Under the pieces are notes generated by a model. It was not told the origin of the DNA. It worked only from the letters and a program-made list of their open reading frames with translations, and ran no database searches. A program made the translations under genes and the position numbers. A DNA stretch of 39,748 bases from Butyrivibrio sp. (lineage in GTDB: Bacteria > Bacillota > Clostridia > Lachnospirales > Lachnospiraceae), in assembly GCF_015056685.1 (NCBI RefSeq), contig NZ_SVFW01000038.1:1-39748 (forward strand), written 5' to 3'. Every line of letters starts with the position of its first letter. Position 1 is the stretch's first letter. This document shows positions 9,271 through 17,748 of this stretch, piece by piece.

Positions 9271-10161
9271 ATGAACAATAATATAAAGGGAATTCTTTTT
9301 ACTATATTAGGAGCAGCTTGCTGGGGACTGTCAGGAACAATGGGACAGTATCTCTTCGACGTCCAGAATATGGACAGTAAGTGGCTTGTACCAATAAGAC
9401 TTGGTCTTTCGGGAATTTTGATTCTTGCATATTGCATGATCAGGCATAAAGACACTGTGCTCAAGCCCTGGAAGACAAAAGAAATGTCTTTTTGGATGCT
9501 TGTTTATGGAATACTAGGCGTAAGTACCTGCCAGTTCCTGTATTTCCTTACTATCGAACTCTCCAATGCTGCCATAGGAACAATCATGCAGGACCTGGCT
9601 CCAATTTTCATACTTCTTTTTACCTGTCTTCATCTAAAAAGATGGCCAAAGATATCTGAAATCATATCTATTGCGCTTGCAATTTCAGGTGTATTTCTTT
9701 TGACAACTCATGGGGATATAGCACATTTATCAATGCCGGTTTCTGCGCTGTTCGCTGGAGTTGGCAGTGCGTTCTGCGTAATGATCTACAACGTTCTGGC
9801 TCCCAAGATAACAAAAGAAATCCCTGTCATCGTTGCACAAGGATGGTCATTCTTATTTGGCGGCATACTTTTGGGATTTGCTTTCAAAATATGGACAATT
9901 CATTATGTTCCAAACATTTATGGTTTGTTTGGAATAGCTTTTGTTGTAATAGTAGGAAATGTCTGCGCATTCACCCTCTATATAAGCGGTGTATCCAAAA
10001 TTGGTCCTCAAAAAGCAATTCTTTATAGCTTTGCAGAACCAATAACTGCAGCGCTACTTTCAACTTTTGTGCTAGGAAGCAAGTTTACTGTGTATGACGC
10101 TGCAGGTTTTGGTCTCATATTTCTAATGCTATGGATGATAACTTTCTCCAAAGAAAAATAA
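9271..10161 (+). CDS. EamA/DMT-superfamily transporter
   Basis: A 296-residue protein with ten predicted membrane helices arranged as two EamA repeats, the usual size for drug/metabolite exporters of the RhaT/YdcZ-like group. The first repeat begins GILFTILGAACWGLSGTMGQ, and the second runs from about residue 150 (MPVSALFAGVGSAFCVMIYN) to the end, with the family-typical Pro/Glu segment YSFAEPITAALLS. The substrate cannot be deduced; exporters of amino acids and metabolites are common in this family. The ATG at 9271 lacks an obvious Shine-Dalgarno sequence, with only GAAAGAA further upstream. It converges on the PreA-like gene, with 37 bp between stops. Confidence 0.88.
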   Translation: MNNNIKGILFTILGAACWGLSGTMGQYLFDVQNMDSKWLVPIRLGLSGILILAYCMIRHKDTVLKPWKTKEMSFWMLVYGILGVSTCQFLYFLTIELSNAAIGTIMQDLAPIFILLFTCLHLKRWPKISEIISIALAISGVFLLTTHGDIAHLSMPVSALFAGVGSAFCVMIYNVLAPKITKEIPVIVAQGWSFLFGGILLGFAFKIWTIHYVPNIYGLFGIAFVVIVGNVCAFTLYISGVSKIGPQKAILYSFAEPITAALLSTFVLGSKFTVYDAAGFGLIFLMLWMITFSKEK

Positions 10162-10198
10162 TCACGTAGCCTCCCTGTTTTTTAGTTTCGAGCTGCTA

Positions 10199-11704
10199 TT
10201 AGTGATAACTATGAACACGTTTTATACCTGGTGCGATTGCTTTTTGAGGACAAACCAGCAGGCAAAGGTGACAGCCAACACATTTTTTTCCGTTAAGTAC
10301 GGGACGTCTGTTTTCATCAAGCTTAATTGCCTGATGCCCTCCGTCTTTACATGAAATCATGCACCTTCCACATCCAATACATCGTTCTTTGATAAATCTC
10401 GGGAATACGACTGTATCCCTTTCAAGGGTATCTGTCGTACTACTTAATGTATCAAGTCCAAGGCCTATAACTTCCTTAACGCTTCTATAGCCCTTCTCAG
10501 CAAGATACATATTGAGCCCGGCTTTAAGGTCGTCTATGATTCTATAACCATATTGCATTACTGCGGTAGTGACCTGCACAGATTCTCCGCCCAAAAGCAT
10601 GAACTCCAAAGCATCCTGCCAGGTCTCAACGCCGCCCATGGCAGAAATATGCATTCCATTAAGAGCCGGATTCAGTCCAAGTTCTGATATAAATCTTAAA
10701 GCGATAGGCTTGACTGCATTGCCACTATAGCCTCCCACAGCGCTATGTCCATGAACTGCCGGAGCTGCAACGTAAGTATGAATATTTAAGCCTGTTATAG
10801 ACTTAATAGTATTAATTGCCGCTATGCCATCTGCTCCACCTCTCTTAGCGGCCTCAGCCGCAGGACTCATGGAAGCTACATTGGGAGTGAGTTTTGCCAG
10901 AACCGGTATATTGGTTGCATTTTTAGCTGCTCTGGTAAATCTTTCCACCAGCTCTGGGACCTGTCCAATGTCACTTCCAAGCCCTCCCTCTGCCATGTTA
11001 GGACAGGAAAAATTAAGTTCTATGGCATCTGCTCCGTTTTCCTCGCAAAGTCGTGCAAGCTCGCCCCACTCATCTTCATTTTGCCCCATTATTGATGCAA
11101 GTATAAATTTAGAAGGGTAATTCTCCTTTAATCTTCTAAAGATTTCCATGTTTTCAGCGACACTGTGATCAGAAAGCTGTTCTATATTTTTAAATCCGAC
11201 GATGCTGCCATCATTGCCGGTAATCGCTGAAAAACGTGGAGATGCCTCGTGTATATCAAGTGAGCATATTGTCTTAAAGCACACGCCTGCCCAGCCTGCT
11301 TCAAATGCATTTGCACACATTTCATAGGTGCTTGCCACAACAGAGGATGATAAAAGAAATGGATTCTCCAGAGGGATTCCGCAAATATCACATTTCAGAG
11401 CATCTTCATTATTTGGGATAGGCGTTTCGCATTCTTTTTTTACCTGAGAATACATGCGATTCATAATATCTCTGATTTCTACTTTCCCTGAGCGAACACA
11501 TAATTTCTCGCAAGGTGCCGGACAGGTAATACATGGATTCTTTTCCGGCATTCTTTGTGCTGCTGTCTGTTCGTTCTTAAACCAAATGCTTCTAAGGATG
11601 TCTGATGGTTCTATCTCATTACAAGCATCATTACAAGGTGCATCGGCACATAATGCACAGTGTATCATGTCTACTCTTTTTATAGTCTGATTTTCCTGAA
11701 GCAA
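10199..11704 (-). CDS. preA: PreA-type dihydropyrimidine dehydrogenase with an extra N-terminal Fe-S domain
   Basis: A 501-residue predicted Fe-S flavoprotein. The core (about residues 98-425) is a dihydroorotate-dehydrogenase-like FMN barrel closely resembling E. coli PreA, the pyrimidine-reducing subunit: ELNFSCPN, VLAKLTPNV, GGYSGNAVKPIALRF and VTTAVMQYGYRI. The C-terminus has two 4Fe-4S motifs, CIGCGRCMISC and CVGCHLCLLVC. Before the barrel are two more Cys clusters (C16, C19, C24, C28 and C58, C61, C65, C69), typical of the N-terminal domain found on PreT/GltD and eukaryotic DPYD; E. coli PreA lacks them. There is no FAD/NADPH domain and no preT neighbour here, so the electron donor is unclear. 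GGAGG is six bases before a TTG at 11704 and three before a GTG at 11707; I prefer TTG. Confidence 0.85.
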   Translation of the reverse strand: MLQENQTIKRVDMIHCALCADAPCNDACNEIEPSDILRSIWFKNEQTAAQRMPEKNPCITCPAPCEKLCVRSGKVEIRDIMNRMYSQVKKECETPIPNNEDALKCDICGIPLENPFLLSSSVVASTYEMCANAFEAGWAGVCFKTICSLDIHEASPRFSAITGNDGSIVGFKNIEQLSDHSVAENMEIFRRLKENYPSKFILASIMGQNEDEWGELARLCEENGADAIELNFSCPNMAEGGLGSDIGQVPELVERFTRAAKNATNIPVLAKLTPNVASMSPAAEAAKRGGADGIAAINTIKSITGLNIHTYVAAPAVHGHSAVGGYSGNAVKPIALRFISELGLNPALNGMHISAMGGVETWQDALEFMLLGGESVQVTTAVMQYGYRIIDDLKAGLNMYLAEKGYRSVKEVIGLGLDTLSSTTDTLERDTVVFPRFIKERCIGCGRCMISCKDGGHQAIKLDENRRPVLNGKKCVGCHLCLLVCPQKAIAPGIKRVHSYH

Positions 11705-11793
11705 CACACACCTCCACTTAATATTTTAACGGTATTATATGTTACAATTAATTATATATAGAGAATGATTCACTTGAAAGAGGGGACCTTAAT

Positions 11794-12720
11794 ATGGCAG
11801 AAAGAAGCAACGAACAGAAAAACTTTTTTAAGAACCTGCACACGGATCAGTATAAATGGAATGATTTCTTTCTTATTCCACTTATACTGACAATTGTGAT
11901 GATGTTTGTCGGACAGATGGGATTTCTCGTAATCACTGAAGTTTTATTGAAACCGATTATCAACGATAACAATGTTGATTTTCTAACAATATTTCAACAT
12001 TATGCTACCTTCCTGGGAATATGGATTATAGCTTTACTTTATTGCTACTTTACCAAAAAAAACAGACCAATAATTAAGGCTTTAACACCTTTTTGCAAAG
12101 GAAATACAGTGAAATACCTGCTTTTAGGTCTTTTAATTGGTTTTGCTCAAAATGCATTTTGCATTATGGTGGCTTTGCTGCATAAAGATATCCATATTTA
12201 TTTTGATTCATTAAATCTATTGCAGGTAATTCCACTTTTTATAGTTGTATTTATTCAGTCCAGCGCAGAAGAATTACTTTGCAGGGGCTTTCTGTATCAG
12301 AGATTGCGAAGAGGCTATAAAAATCCTGCGATAGCGGTTGTAGGAAATGCTCTGCTGTTTTCACTGCTGCATGCAGCTAATCCGGGATTGTCTCCACTTG
12401 CTCTTCCTAGTATCTTTTTTGCTGGACTTCTCTATTCACTTATGGTTTATTATTGCGATTCAATATGGATGGCGATGGCAGCACACGCAGCCTGGAATTT
12501 CACCCAGAACATTATATTTGGACTTCCAAACAGTGGTAACGTATCGCCTGTTTCAATCTTTAAACTAGATGCATCTACAGCAATGGATAGTTTTGCATAT
12601 GACGTAGGATTTGGTGTTGAAGCTACAATAGTAGCTATAGCACTTTTAATAGTAAGCTGTATAATAATTTATCTATGGGGAAGCAAAAATAATAAAAAGC
12701 CAACTGAAATTTGGAATTAA
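11794..12720 (+). CDS. CPBP-family intramembrane metalloprotease
   Basis: A 308-residue membrane protein of the CPBP (CAAX protease and bacteriocin-processing, Abi) family. All three hallmark motifs are visible: EELLCRGFLYQR with Glu159/Glu160 and Arg164, FSLLHAANPG with His193, and HAAWNFTQN with His231 and Asn235, which in the family create a membrane-embedded glutamate protease site. About eight hydrophobic segments fit the fold. The substrate is unknown; relatives process prenylated proteins, peptides or give bacteriocin self-immunity. It is the first of four closely spaced plus-strand genes and is divergent from the PreA-like gene across 86 bp of AT-rich sequence. Confidence 0.9.
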   Translation: MAERSNEQKNFFKNLHTDQYKWNDFFLIPLILTIVMMFVGQMGFLVITEVLLKPIINDNNVDFLTIFQHYATFLGIWIIALLYCYFTKKNRPIIKALTPFCKGNTVKYLLLGLLIGFAQNAFCIMVALLHKDIHIYFDSLNLLQVIPLFIVVFIQSSAEELLCRGFLYQRLRRGYKNPAIAVVGNALLFSLLHAANPGLSPLALPSIFFAGLLYSLMVYYCDSIWMAMAAHAAWNFTQNIIFGLPNSGNVSPVSIFKLDASTAMDSFAYDVGFGVEATIVAIALLIVSCIIIYLWGSKNNKKPTEIWN

Positions 12721-12745
12721 AAGATGTACATACAGGAGAGTTGGA

Positions 12746-13309
12746 ATGGATTTACAAAGAGAACGTAGGCGTAGCTTAAATAGTCTTTCTCTATGCGGGA
12801 CCGGCGCTATTGGCCTTGGGTTATGGTCAGTTATAAAATCCATAATGACGTTTTTCGCGAATAGGAACTATATCGCAGAAATGATCAGCGATGTCTATAC
12901 TATTTCAGGAGTCTCAGAGGAGGAAGTAAGTCTTAAAGCAGTAGCATTTATAACGTACCTCTTATTTTTAGCTTTTTTGGTATTGATTTTTTCTATTCGT
13001 CTATACGTTGGCAAATGTGCAAATGCAGAGGCTAAAAAAGGAAAAAAAAGATATCTTTATTTGATAATCGCACTTTTAGCAGGCTTCTTATATATATATT
13101 CCTGCTATTTGGGGATTCTTTCAATCAGAGATTTAACTTTTAATGAGGCTACTTTAACAGATGACATTAACAATTCTATTGATCAGATTGCAGAATTTCT
13201 TTTGGATTTGTCATCTGCAGGAGTATTGCTGGCGCTGTTTTTTTCCGCAATCAGATCCCGAATTCTTTCCAATATGATCAGTAAACAGGAGGCAGCCCAT
13301 GAACATTGA
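12746..13309 (+). CDS. Hypothetical membrane protein, four predicted helices
   Basis: A 187-residue protein I do not recognise. Four hydrophobic stretches are visible, at about residues 16-36, 69-86, 102-124 and 150-168. A short basic N-terminus (RERRR) and a basic C-terminal segment suggest both ends are cytoplasmic. An acidic, Ser-rich loop lies between the first two helices. It has AGGAGAGTTGG before the ATG, starts 25 bp after the CPBP protease gene and overlaps the next gene by 11 bp, so it belongs to the same operon. No function is assigned. Confidence 0.75.
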   Translation: MDLQRERRRSLNSLSLCGTGAIGLGLWSVIKSIMTFFANRNYIAEMISDVYTISGVSEEEVSLKAVAFITYLLFLAFLVLIFSIRLYVGKCANAEAKKGKKRYLYLIIALLAGFLYIYSCYLGILSIRDLTFNEATLTDDINNSIDQIAEFLLDLSSAGVLLALFFSAIRSRILSNMISKQEAAHEH

Positions 13310-14471
13310 TTTTCACTATTATGCTACCTACCTGGCAGCAATTATTGCAGGATATTCTCATGAAGAAAGCAGTGAAATAGCGTATTCTGCGCAATTTGTT
13401 GATTGTTGTACAAGAACTTTTTTAACAAGCATCAAAGCCCCTTTGTCCGCAGCTACAACTCAGTCACAGGTAGAGCTGATAAATGCTCGTGCAGACCTTC
13501 TGGGGCTTCAGGATATAACCAGGATATGGTCTAGCTTCCATTTTTTGCCTCAGGATCTTTATGCTGAAAAAAAATGGTGTACTAGAGGATATAGAAACAA
13601 ATATCGTCTTATCTGCGGTCCAAATGGCGATCTGTTGGCGGAGACTGTAAAGCTTGCGAAAGGCAAGTCTCTTGAGTCAGTAGGGCTAGCCATGCACGTT
13701 TTGGCTGATACCTGGGCACACCGCAATTTTGCAGGGACACCTTCTCTTGTCATCAATAATACCGACTATTATTTCTATGAGATTTTTAGCGGTGATGCCG
13801 GAGAATTTGAAAAGAAAATAACATTTCGACACAGTACGTCAACTCCGGATGATCTTAACAGAAGCATATATACTAACAGTCTTTTCCAGACCAGTGAGAA
13901 TTCCATAATGAATCTGGGACACGGGAGAGCCGGGCATCTTCCGGATTATAGCTTTATCAAATATAAGTATTTGCCTGCATGGGGGGATTTTACGGAGATT
14001 GTAAAAGACAATCCATCTGACTACTATCATGCCTTTTGTCAGATGGTTTATGCCATGAGGTATTTAAGGGGAAATATCAGCTCTTTTGACAAAGATACTT
14101 ACGACTTTGAAATTGTTAGTCCTTATGAAGCTCAAATAAAAGAAATCATAAATAAACGGCAGATTGACTCCTGCGCTGACTGGAAAGCTTTAGGTGAAAA
14201 AATTTCCGGCAATATAATTGATGATTTTGATGTCTACAGGTATAAAGATGAGTACTTGGCAGCCAGAAAAGAAGCTAAAGACAATACTGTTCTTGGTAGA
14301 TTTTTTGTGGCTGCGCTGCGACAAAAGAGCATGGTCACCAATAAGATTTATAAATCAGGCAACATGCTGGCTGGCTTTTCTGCAGATTTTGCAGAGAAAG
14401 GTTTTGTGGGTATAAAAGATTTCAAAAAGCTGGTAGATGTTGCTACTTCCGGAGGTGAAAAGCATGACTAG
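13299..14471 (+). CDS. DUF6765-like protein with a His/Asp motif
   Basis: A 390-residue soluble protein resembling, from memory, the DUF6765 family. The start MNIDFHYYATYLAAIIAGYS and AQFVDCCT are characteristic of it, and the most striking motif is AMHVLADTWAHRNFAG, with His133, Asp137 and His141. The motif recalls metal sites of zinc-dependent phospholipase C/P1-nuclease-like proteins, but I cannot show homology. There is no signal peptide. The ATG has GGAGG six bases upstream and overlaps the previous gene by 11 bp; its end overlaps the next gene by 8 bp, so translation is probably coupled through the operon. Function is unknown; a metal-dependent hydrolase is a possibility, not a demonstrated one. 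Confidence 0.78.
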   Translation: MNIDFHYYATYLAAIIAGYSHEESSEIAYSAQFVDCCTRTFLTSIKAPLSAATTQSQVELINARADLLGLQDITRIWSSFHFLPQDLYAEKKWCTRGYRNKYRLICGPNGDLLAETVKLAKGKSLESVGLAMHVLADTWAHRNFAGTPSLVINNTDYYFYEIFSGDAGEFEKKITFRHSTSTPDDLNRSIYTNSLFQTSENSIMNLGHGRAGHLPDYSFIKYKYLPAWGDFTEIVKDNPSDYYHAFCQMVYAMRYLRGNISSFDKDTYDFEIVSPYEAQIKEIINKRQIDSCADWKALGEKISGNIIDDFDVYRYKDEYLAARKEAKDNTVLGRFFVAALRQKSMVTNKIYKSGNMLAGFSADFAEKGFVGIKDFKKLVDVATSGGEKHD

Positions 14472-14997
14472 AATGCAAAAGATTAGAAGTATATTTGTGG
14501 CTATAGTAACTATTCTTGCCAGTATATATATGATAGTTGAGCCGGACGACGGCCTGATTACCATGGCTTTAATCCTCAGTGTCGCCCTTACCATAATGGG
14601 GCTTAAGTACCTCATCTACTATTTTACAATGGCAAGGCATATGGTGGGCGGAAAAGGAATCCTTTTTTATGGCCTGATAGTGTTTGATTTTGGTCTTTTC
14701 ACATTGTCACTCTCGGACATTCCAAAACTGTATCTGGTGTTGTACCTTGTCGTCATCAATGGATTTAGCGCAGCTGTAACAATCTTAAGAGGGCTTGATG
14801 CAAAAAAAATGCACAGCGCCTCCTGGAGACTATCCATCAGCCATGGTATTCTCAATCTTGCGCTGGCATTTTTTTGCATAATATTTGTCAGGTCCACTTC
14901 TGTTGTAGTTTATGTATACTGCTTTGGACTTATTTACAGTTCTATCATCAGAATAATATCTGCATTTAGAAAAACTGCTGTCGTGTATATTCAGTAA
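14464..14997 (+). CDS. DUF308/HdeD-like membrane protein
   Basis: A 177-residue membrane protein with about six hydrophobic segments in three pairs, the pattern of DUF308 (HdeD-like) proteins; SIYMIVEPDDGLITMALILS near the N-terminus fits the family's opening. Function of the family is poorly known, with acid or envelope stress roles suggested for E. coli HdeD. I start at the ATG at 14464 because GGAGGTG lies upstream at normal spacing; an in-frame start at 14437 would bury that site inside the gene. It is the last gene of the four-gene operon and converges with the phloretin-hydrolase-like gene, with only 10 bp between stops and no visible terminator. Confidence 0.75.
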   Translation: MTRMQKIRSIFVAIVTILASIYMIVEPDDGLITMALILSVALTIMGLKYLIYYFTMARHMVGGKGILFYGLIVFDFGLFTLSLSDIPKLYLVLYLVVINGFSAAVTILRGLDAKKMHSASWRLSISHGILNLALAFFCIIFVRSTSVVVYVYCFGLIYSSIIRIISAFRKTAVVYIQ

Positions 14998-15007
14998 TAA
15001 AGCATAC

Positions 15008-15889
15008 TTAGTCTGCATCAAGGGGCTGATCTTTATACTCAGCGTATAGTTCCGGAAGAAATGTGTACAAATGCTCCCACTCAACCAGAGTATGGATAAC
15101 TACTTTCTTAAGATATTCCTCTGTGCAGTAGGTCTCAGGAACTCTTACAAGTTTACCGTTTTCAGGTCTCCAGCCAATCCATTCTCTGCTTCTTGTCTCT
15201 ACTCCACCCTGAGGACAAGGTCTTGAATAGCTAAGGCATAAATGAGATCCAGGCTCATCAAAGGTTTCAAAGGAGCCATGGTCTGTTAGCTGGCAACCGG
15301 CATCCTTAAGCTCTTTCATCCATTCATCAGTCATTCCAAAGTCTTTTAACGGGAATTCATGTCGAATTGTATCATACATTCTTTCTCCCTGTCCAAGATC
15401 AAGGCTCTCAGTAGTATGAATGCCAAGTGAGCCATTCTTCCAGTTGCAATAATAGTGATCAAAGTGATCAGCATAATTCCATATCTTATATCTGAGATTT
15501 CCATGACCGGGAACCATACTTTTGGATTTTAAGTTTCTCCAGTTCCTGTACCAACGCTCCATCTCTGCAGTAATATGTGGTGGTCTTACTCTGTAGGTGG
15601 CTACATACCCTGAACCATCTGGGAACATGCAGTATCCAAGCTCAAACTTATCATAGCCGTAGGGCTTAAGTAATGACATGAAGTTTTCCGGAGCAATTGC
15701 ATCCTCGACAGGTATTGGATTCATAGTATTTATGATCTGCATCTCCATTGGTGAAGGATAATGCAACGGATACTTATAAAAATACTTGGCAAGAGGCATC
15801 TTTTCCTCTTCAGGGAAAAGCTTTTGCCTTACCTTGATTATACTGGGATCGTCAGTCTCAATTATTTCCTTATCAACTTCTACAAACAT
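15008..15889 (-). CDS. Phloretin/DAPG hydrolase-like protein, copy 1
   Basis: A 293-residue protein resembling the PhlG/phloretin hydrolase family, zinc enzymes that cleave the C-C bond between an acyl chain and a phloroglucinol ring (DAPG in Pseudomonas, phloretin in Eubacterium ramulus). Candidate zinc ligands are His142 and/or His145 in DHFDH, Glu161 in ESLDLG, and the pair His266/Glu270 in HTLVE, which has the four-residue spacing of the family's C-terminal ligands. GNLRYKIWN and DEPGSHLCLSYSRPCPQGG are blocks shared with the second copy at 28582-29442. No signal peptide, so cytoplasmic. GGAGAAATAT precedes the ATG. It is the last gene of operon A, 14 bp after an alpha/beta hydrolase. Family placement is from memory; the true substrate may be another acyl-aromatic. 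Confidence 0.75.
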   Translation of the reverse strand: MFVEVDKEIIETDDPSIIKVRQKLFPEEEKMPLAKYFYKYPLHYPSPMEMQIINTMNPIPVEDAIAPENFMSLLKPYGYDKFELGYCMFPDGSGYVATYRVRPPHITAEMERWYRNWRNLKSKSMVPGHGNLRYKIWNYADHFDHYYCNWKNGSLGIHTTESLDLGQGERMYDTIRHEFPLKDFGMTDEWMKELKDAGCQLTDHGSFETFDEPGSHLCLSYSRPCPQGGVETRSREWIGWRPENGKLVRVPETYCTEEYLKKVVIHTLVEWEHLYTFLPELYAEYKDQPLDAD

Positions 15890-15903
15890 ATATTTCTCCT
15901 CTC

Positions 15904-17169
15904 TTAAAACCTGTTATCTTTATTTATCCAGTCAGCAACGTAGTTATACAGATTATTCTCTGTGTCTCCGAACTGCCCTTCATATTTTTCCTTTGAATGA
16001 TCTGGCCTGAATACATGGGTTGCACCTTCCACAAAAGCAATGTCTTTATCTTCGGAAGCTGCCATATCATAAATTGTTTCTGATGCCAAATATTCCCAGC
16101 CTGCTGTCATTCCCATAACCAAAAGTGGCACATGTATATAGGTAACATTTCCCGGAGGGCAGCTGTATGAGGATTTCCAATCAATTCCATACACCTCCTG
16201 GTCGTTATATCCATACTCATCATTGGTCCTTACAGCATACGAAGATAAATAAGTTCTTATGGTCATTATATGAGCCCCGTCCCTGAGCTTTCCCGTAAGG
16301 CACCGTGGATTTTCCGGTCCTCTTACGCTCCTTACTATCTCCGTGGTAATACTGCCATCTCCGTGAATGAGTTTATGTTCATTCTTAGTGCGTGCCATTA
16401 ATCTTATATCCTGTGCATATAGCTTATTATTAAAAAAGACCTGATCAGCGCCTGGAACAACAAAGGGTTCATCATCTTCATACAGCCCCTCCCCATTTTC
16501 TATCTTTTCCAGTCTTTTAAGCGCGTATTCTAGTATTTTCTGATTCCTCTCGCTTTGTTTTTTCTGAAACTTTTTGACAAATTCTTCTGAAAAAAGAGAG
16601 CCGTTTTCATCAAATCCGTTCTCCCTTAAAAAAAGATCATATTCCGGATTTCTGATTTTCCCTGTGGTTTCATCCTCCACTGCGGGGTCCAGGCTAAAAA
16701 GCTGCATTGCAGCGTTTCCCCAATTCGCATCAAGAAGCATTATTCCATCTGCCGGAGGGAGGACATCGTTATCAGGGTAGGGGTAAATAACATTTTCGTT
16801 TTGAAATATCTTAGCCCCGTTTTCTGCTATGGCCTGATATGCAGTCATGAGCGTTGCTCCGCCACTATGTCCCATCAGTATTATTTTTCCAATATTCTTT
16901 TTATTTCTCAAAAACTCAATAGCATTTTTAACTGCCTGCATCTTCTCAATCTGGGTAAAAAAGAAACCTTCCATATTCATAACGTTGGCACAAAGTACTC
17001 TAAAACCTCTTTGAGCCATCTGCTTACCAATTGGAAATGTAAGATAGTCTTCATTTGAATGCATAACAAGAATTGTATTTAGCGTTTTGTCATCCATTCC
17101 AACCGGTTCATATAAAAGTCCCGGCATTCTTTTCCCAAGATTTATAAAAGTATCTTTAACTTCATACAT
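15904..17169 (-). CDS. Large alpha/beta hydrolase, copy 1
   Basis: A 421-residue cytoplasmic alpha/beta hydrolase. The nucleophile elbow reads LMGHSGGATL (Ser at about residue 102), the N-terminal strand/oxyanion region is ILVMHSNEDYLTF, and a likely catalytic His lies in VEGATHVFRPD near the C-terminus. A long insert or lid rich in charged residues sits between about 180 and 330. It is clearly a paralogue of the protein at 24392-25654: shared blocks include VLCAN, AYQAIAENG or GYQAIAENG, IYPYP, PADGIM, AMQLFS and the C-terminal PGNV. I do not recognise a characterised family member. It precedes the phloretin-hydrolase-like gene by 14 bp, suggesting successive steps on one substrate. GGAGAAAATAT precedes the ATG. 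Confidence 0.85.
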   Translation of the reverse strand: MYEVKDTFINLGKRMPGLLYEPVGMDDKTLNTILVMHSNEDYLTFPIGKQMAQRGFRVLCANVMNMEGFFFTQIEKMQAVKNAIEFLRNKKNIGKIILMGHSGGATLMTAYQAIAENGAKIFQNENVIYPYPDNDVLPPADGIMLLDANWGNAAMQLFSLDPAVEDETTGKIRNPEYDLFLRENGFDENGSLFSEEFVKKFQKKQSERNQKILEYALKRLEKIENGEGLYEDDEPFVVPGADQVFFNNKLYAQDIRLMARTKNEHKLIHGDGSITTEIVRSVRGPENPRCLTGKLRDGAHIMTIRTYLSSYAVRTNDEYGYNDQEVYGIDWKSSYSCPPGNVTYIHVPLLVMGMTAGWEYLASETIYDMAASEDKDIAFVEGATHVFRPDHSKEKYEGQFGDTENNLYNYVADWINKDNRF

Positions 17170-17193
17170 ATATTTTCTCCAAATGGATATTAA

Positions 17194-17745
17194 TTATCTT
17201 TTGTAAAATGGAACTCTGCCTATATATACAGATAGGATAATTTCAATTATTCCTGCTATCAGAAATCCGGCCACGACTGTAATCGAATAGGACGGATAAT
17301 TCCACTTGACAATCTCTTCCACCCCTAAGGCAACCCCTACGAACAGACAAAGTGATGATAAAGACGGTGCAATCATCAGCTTTCCCCGAACGCCATGAAA
17401 GTTAAGCTCTGTTAAATAATCTCCTGTAGCAAAAAGCTCTATCATTCCCGCAAGCTGAAACACTATGGGGATAAGCGCTAATGCAGCAAATATCCAAGCA
17501 TGCCCCTGATAATTTACGGGAGAATATACAAGTCCTACGGTAAAGTATACTGCCACAGCCAAAGCCGTTAATAATCCCGAAATCCTTTTAAACGCCTTCA
17601 TATCGCTGTCTCTTTTACCAAAATAGTACTTGGGGCCAATATACTCGTATTGAATTCTAATGCCTTTTTTTCCATGCTTTTCCACTTCAACCGGAGCATA
17701 ATACTCTTCAAAGCTTTCTCTTATCGTCTTCATAGGCTTCACCAT
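17194..17745 (-). CDS. Small membrane protein in the importer operon
   Basis: A 183-residue protein with a hydrophilic N-terminus of about 55 residues, followed by four hydrophobic segments (about 54-73, 84-106, 127-143 and 150-174). I recognise no family. The first ATG (17745) is three bases after the stop of the DppF-like ATPase and has no Shine-Dalgarno; the ATG at 17733 (MKTIRES) has GGTGAAG at suitable spacing and may be the real start. Its place between the ABC ATPases and the alpha/beta hydrolase makes a role linked to this uptake pathway likely, perhaps as an accessory membrane component, which is inference. Confidence 0.72.
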   Translation of the reverse strand: MVKPMKTIRESFEEYYAPVEVEKHGKKGIRIQYEYIGPKYYFGKRDSDMKAFKRISGLLTALAVAVYFTVGLVYSPVNYQGHAWIFAALALIPIVFQLAGMIELFATGDYLTELNFHGVRGKLMIAPSLSSLCLFVGVALGVEEIVKWNYPSYSITVVAGFLIAGIIEIILSVYIGRVPFYKR

Positions 17746-17748
17746 TTA

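Noticed and set aside
17165..17188. CTCCAAATGGA before the alpha/beta hydrolase as a third LysR-type site
   Set aside because: It does not match TTTCC-N5-GGAAA, and it includes the gene's own Shine-Dalgarno within an operon.
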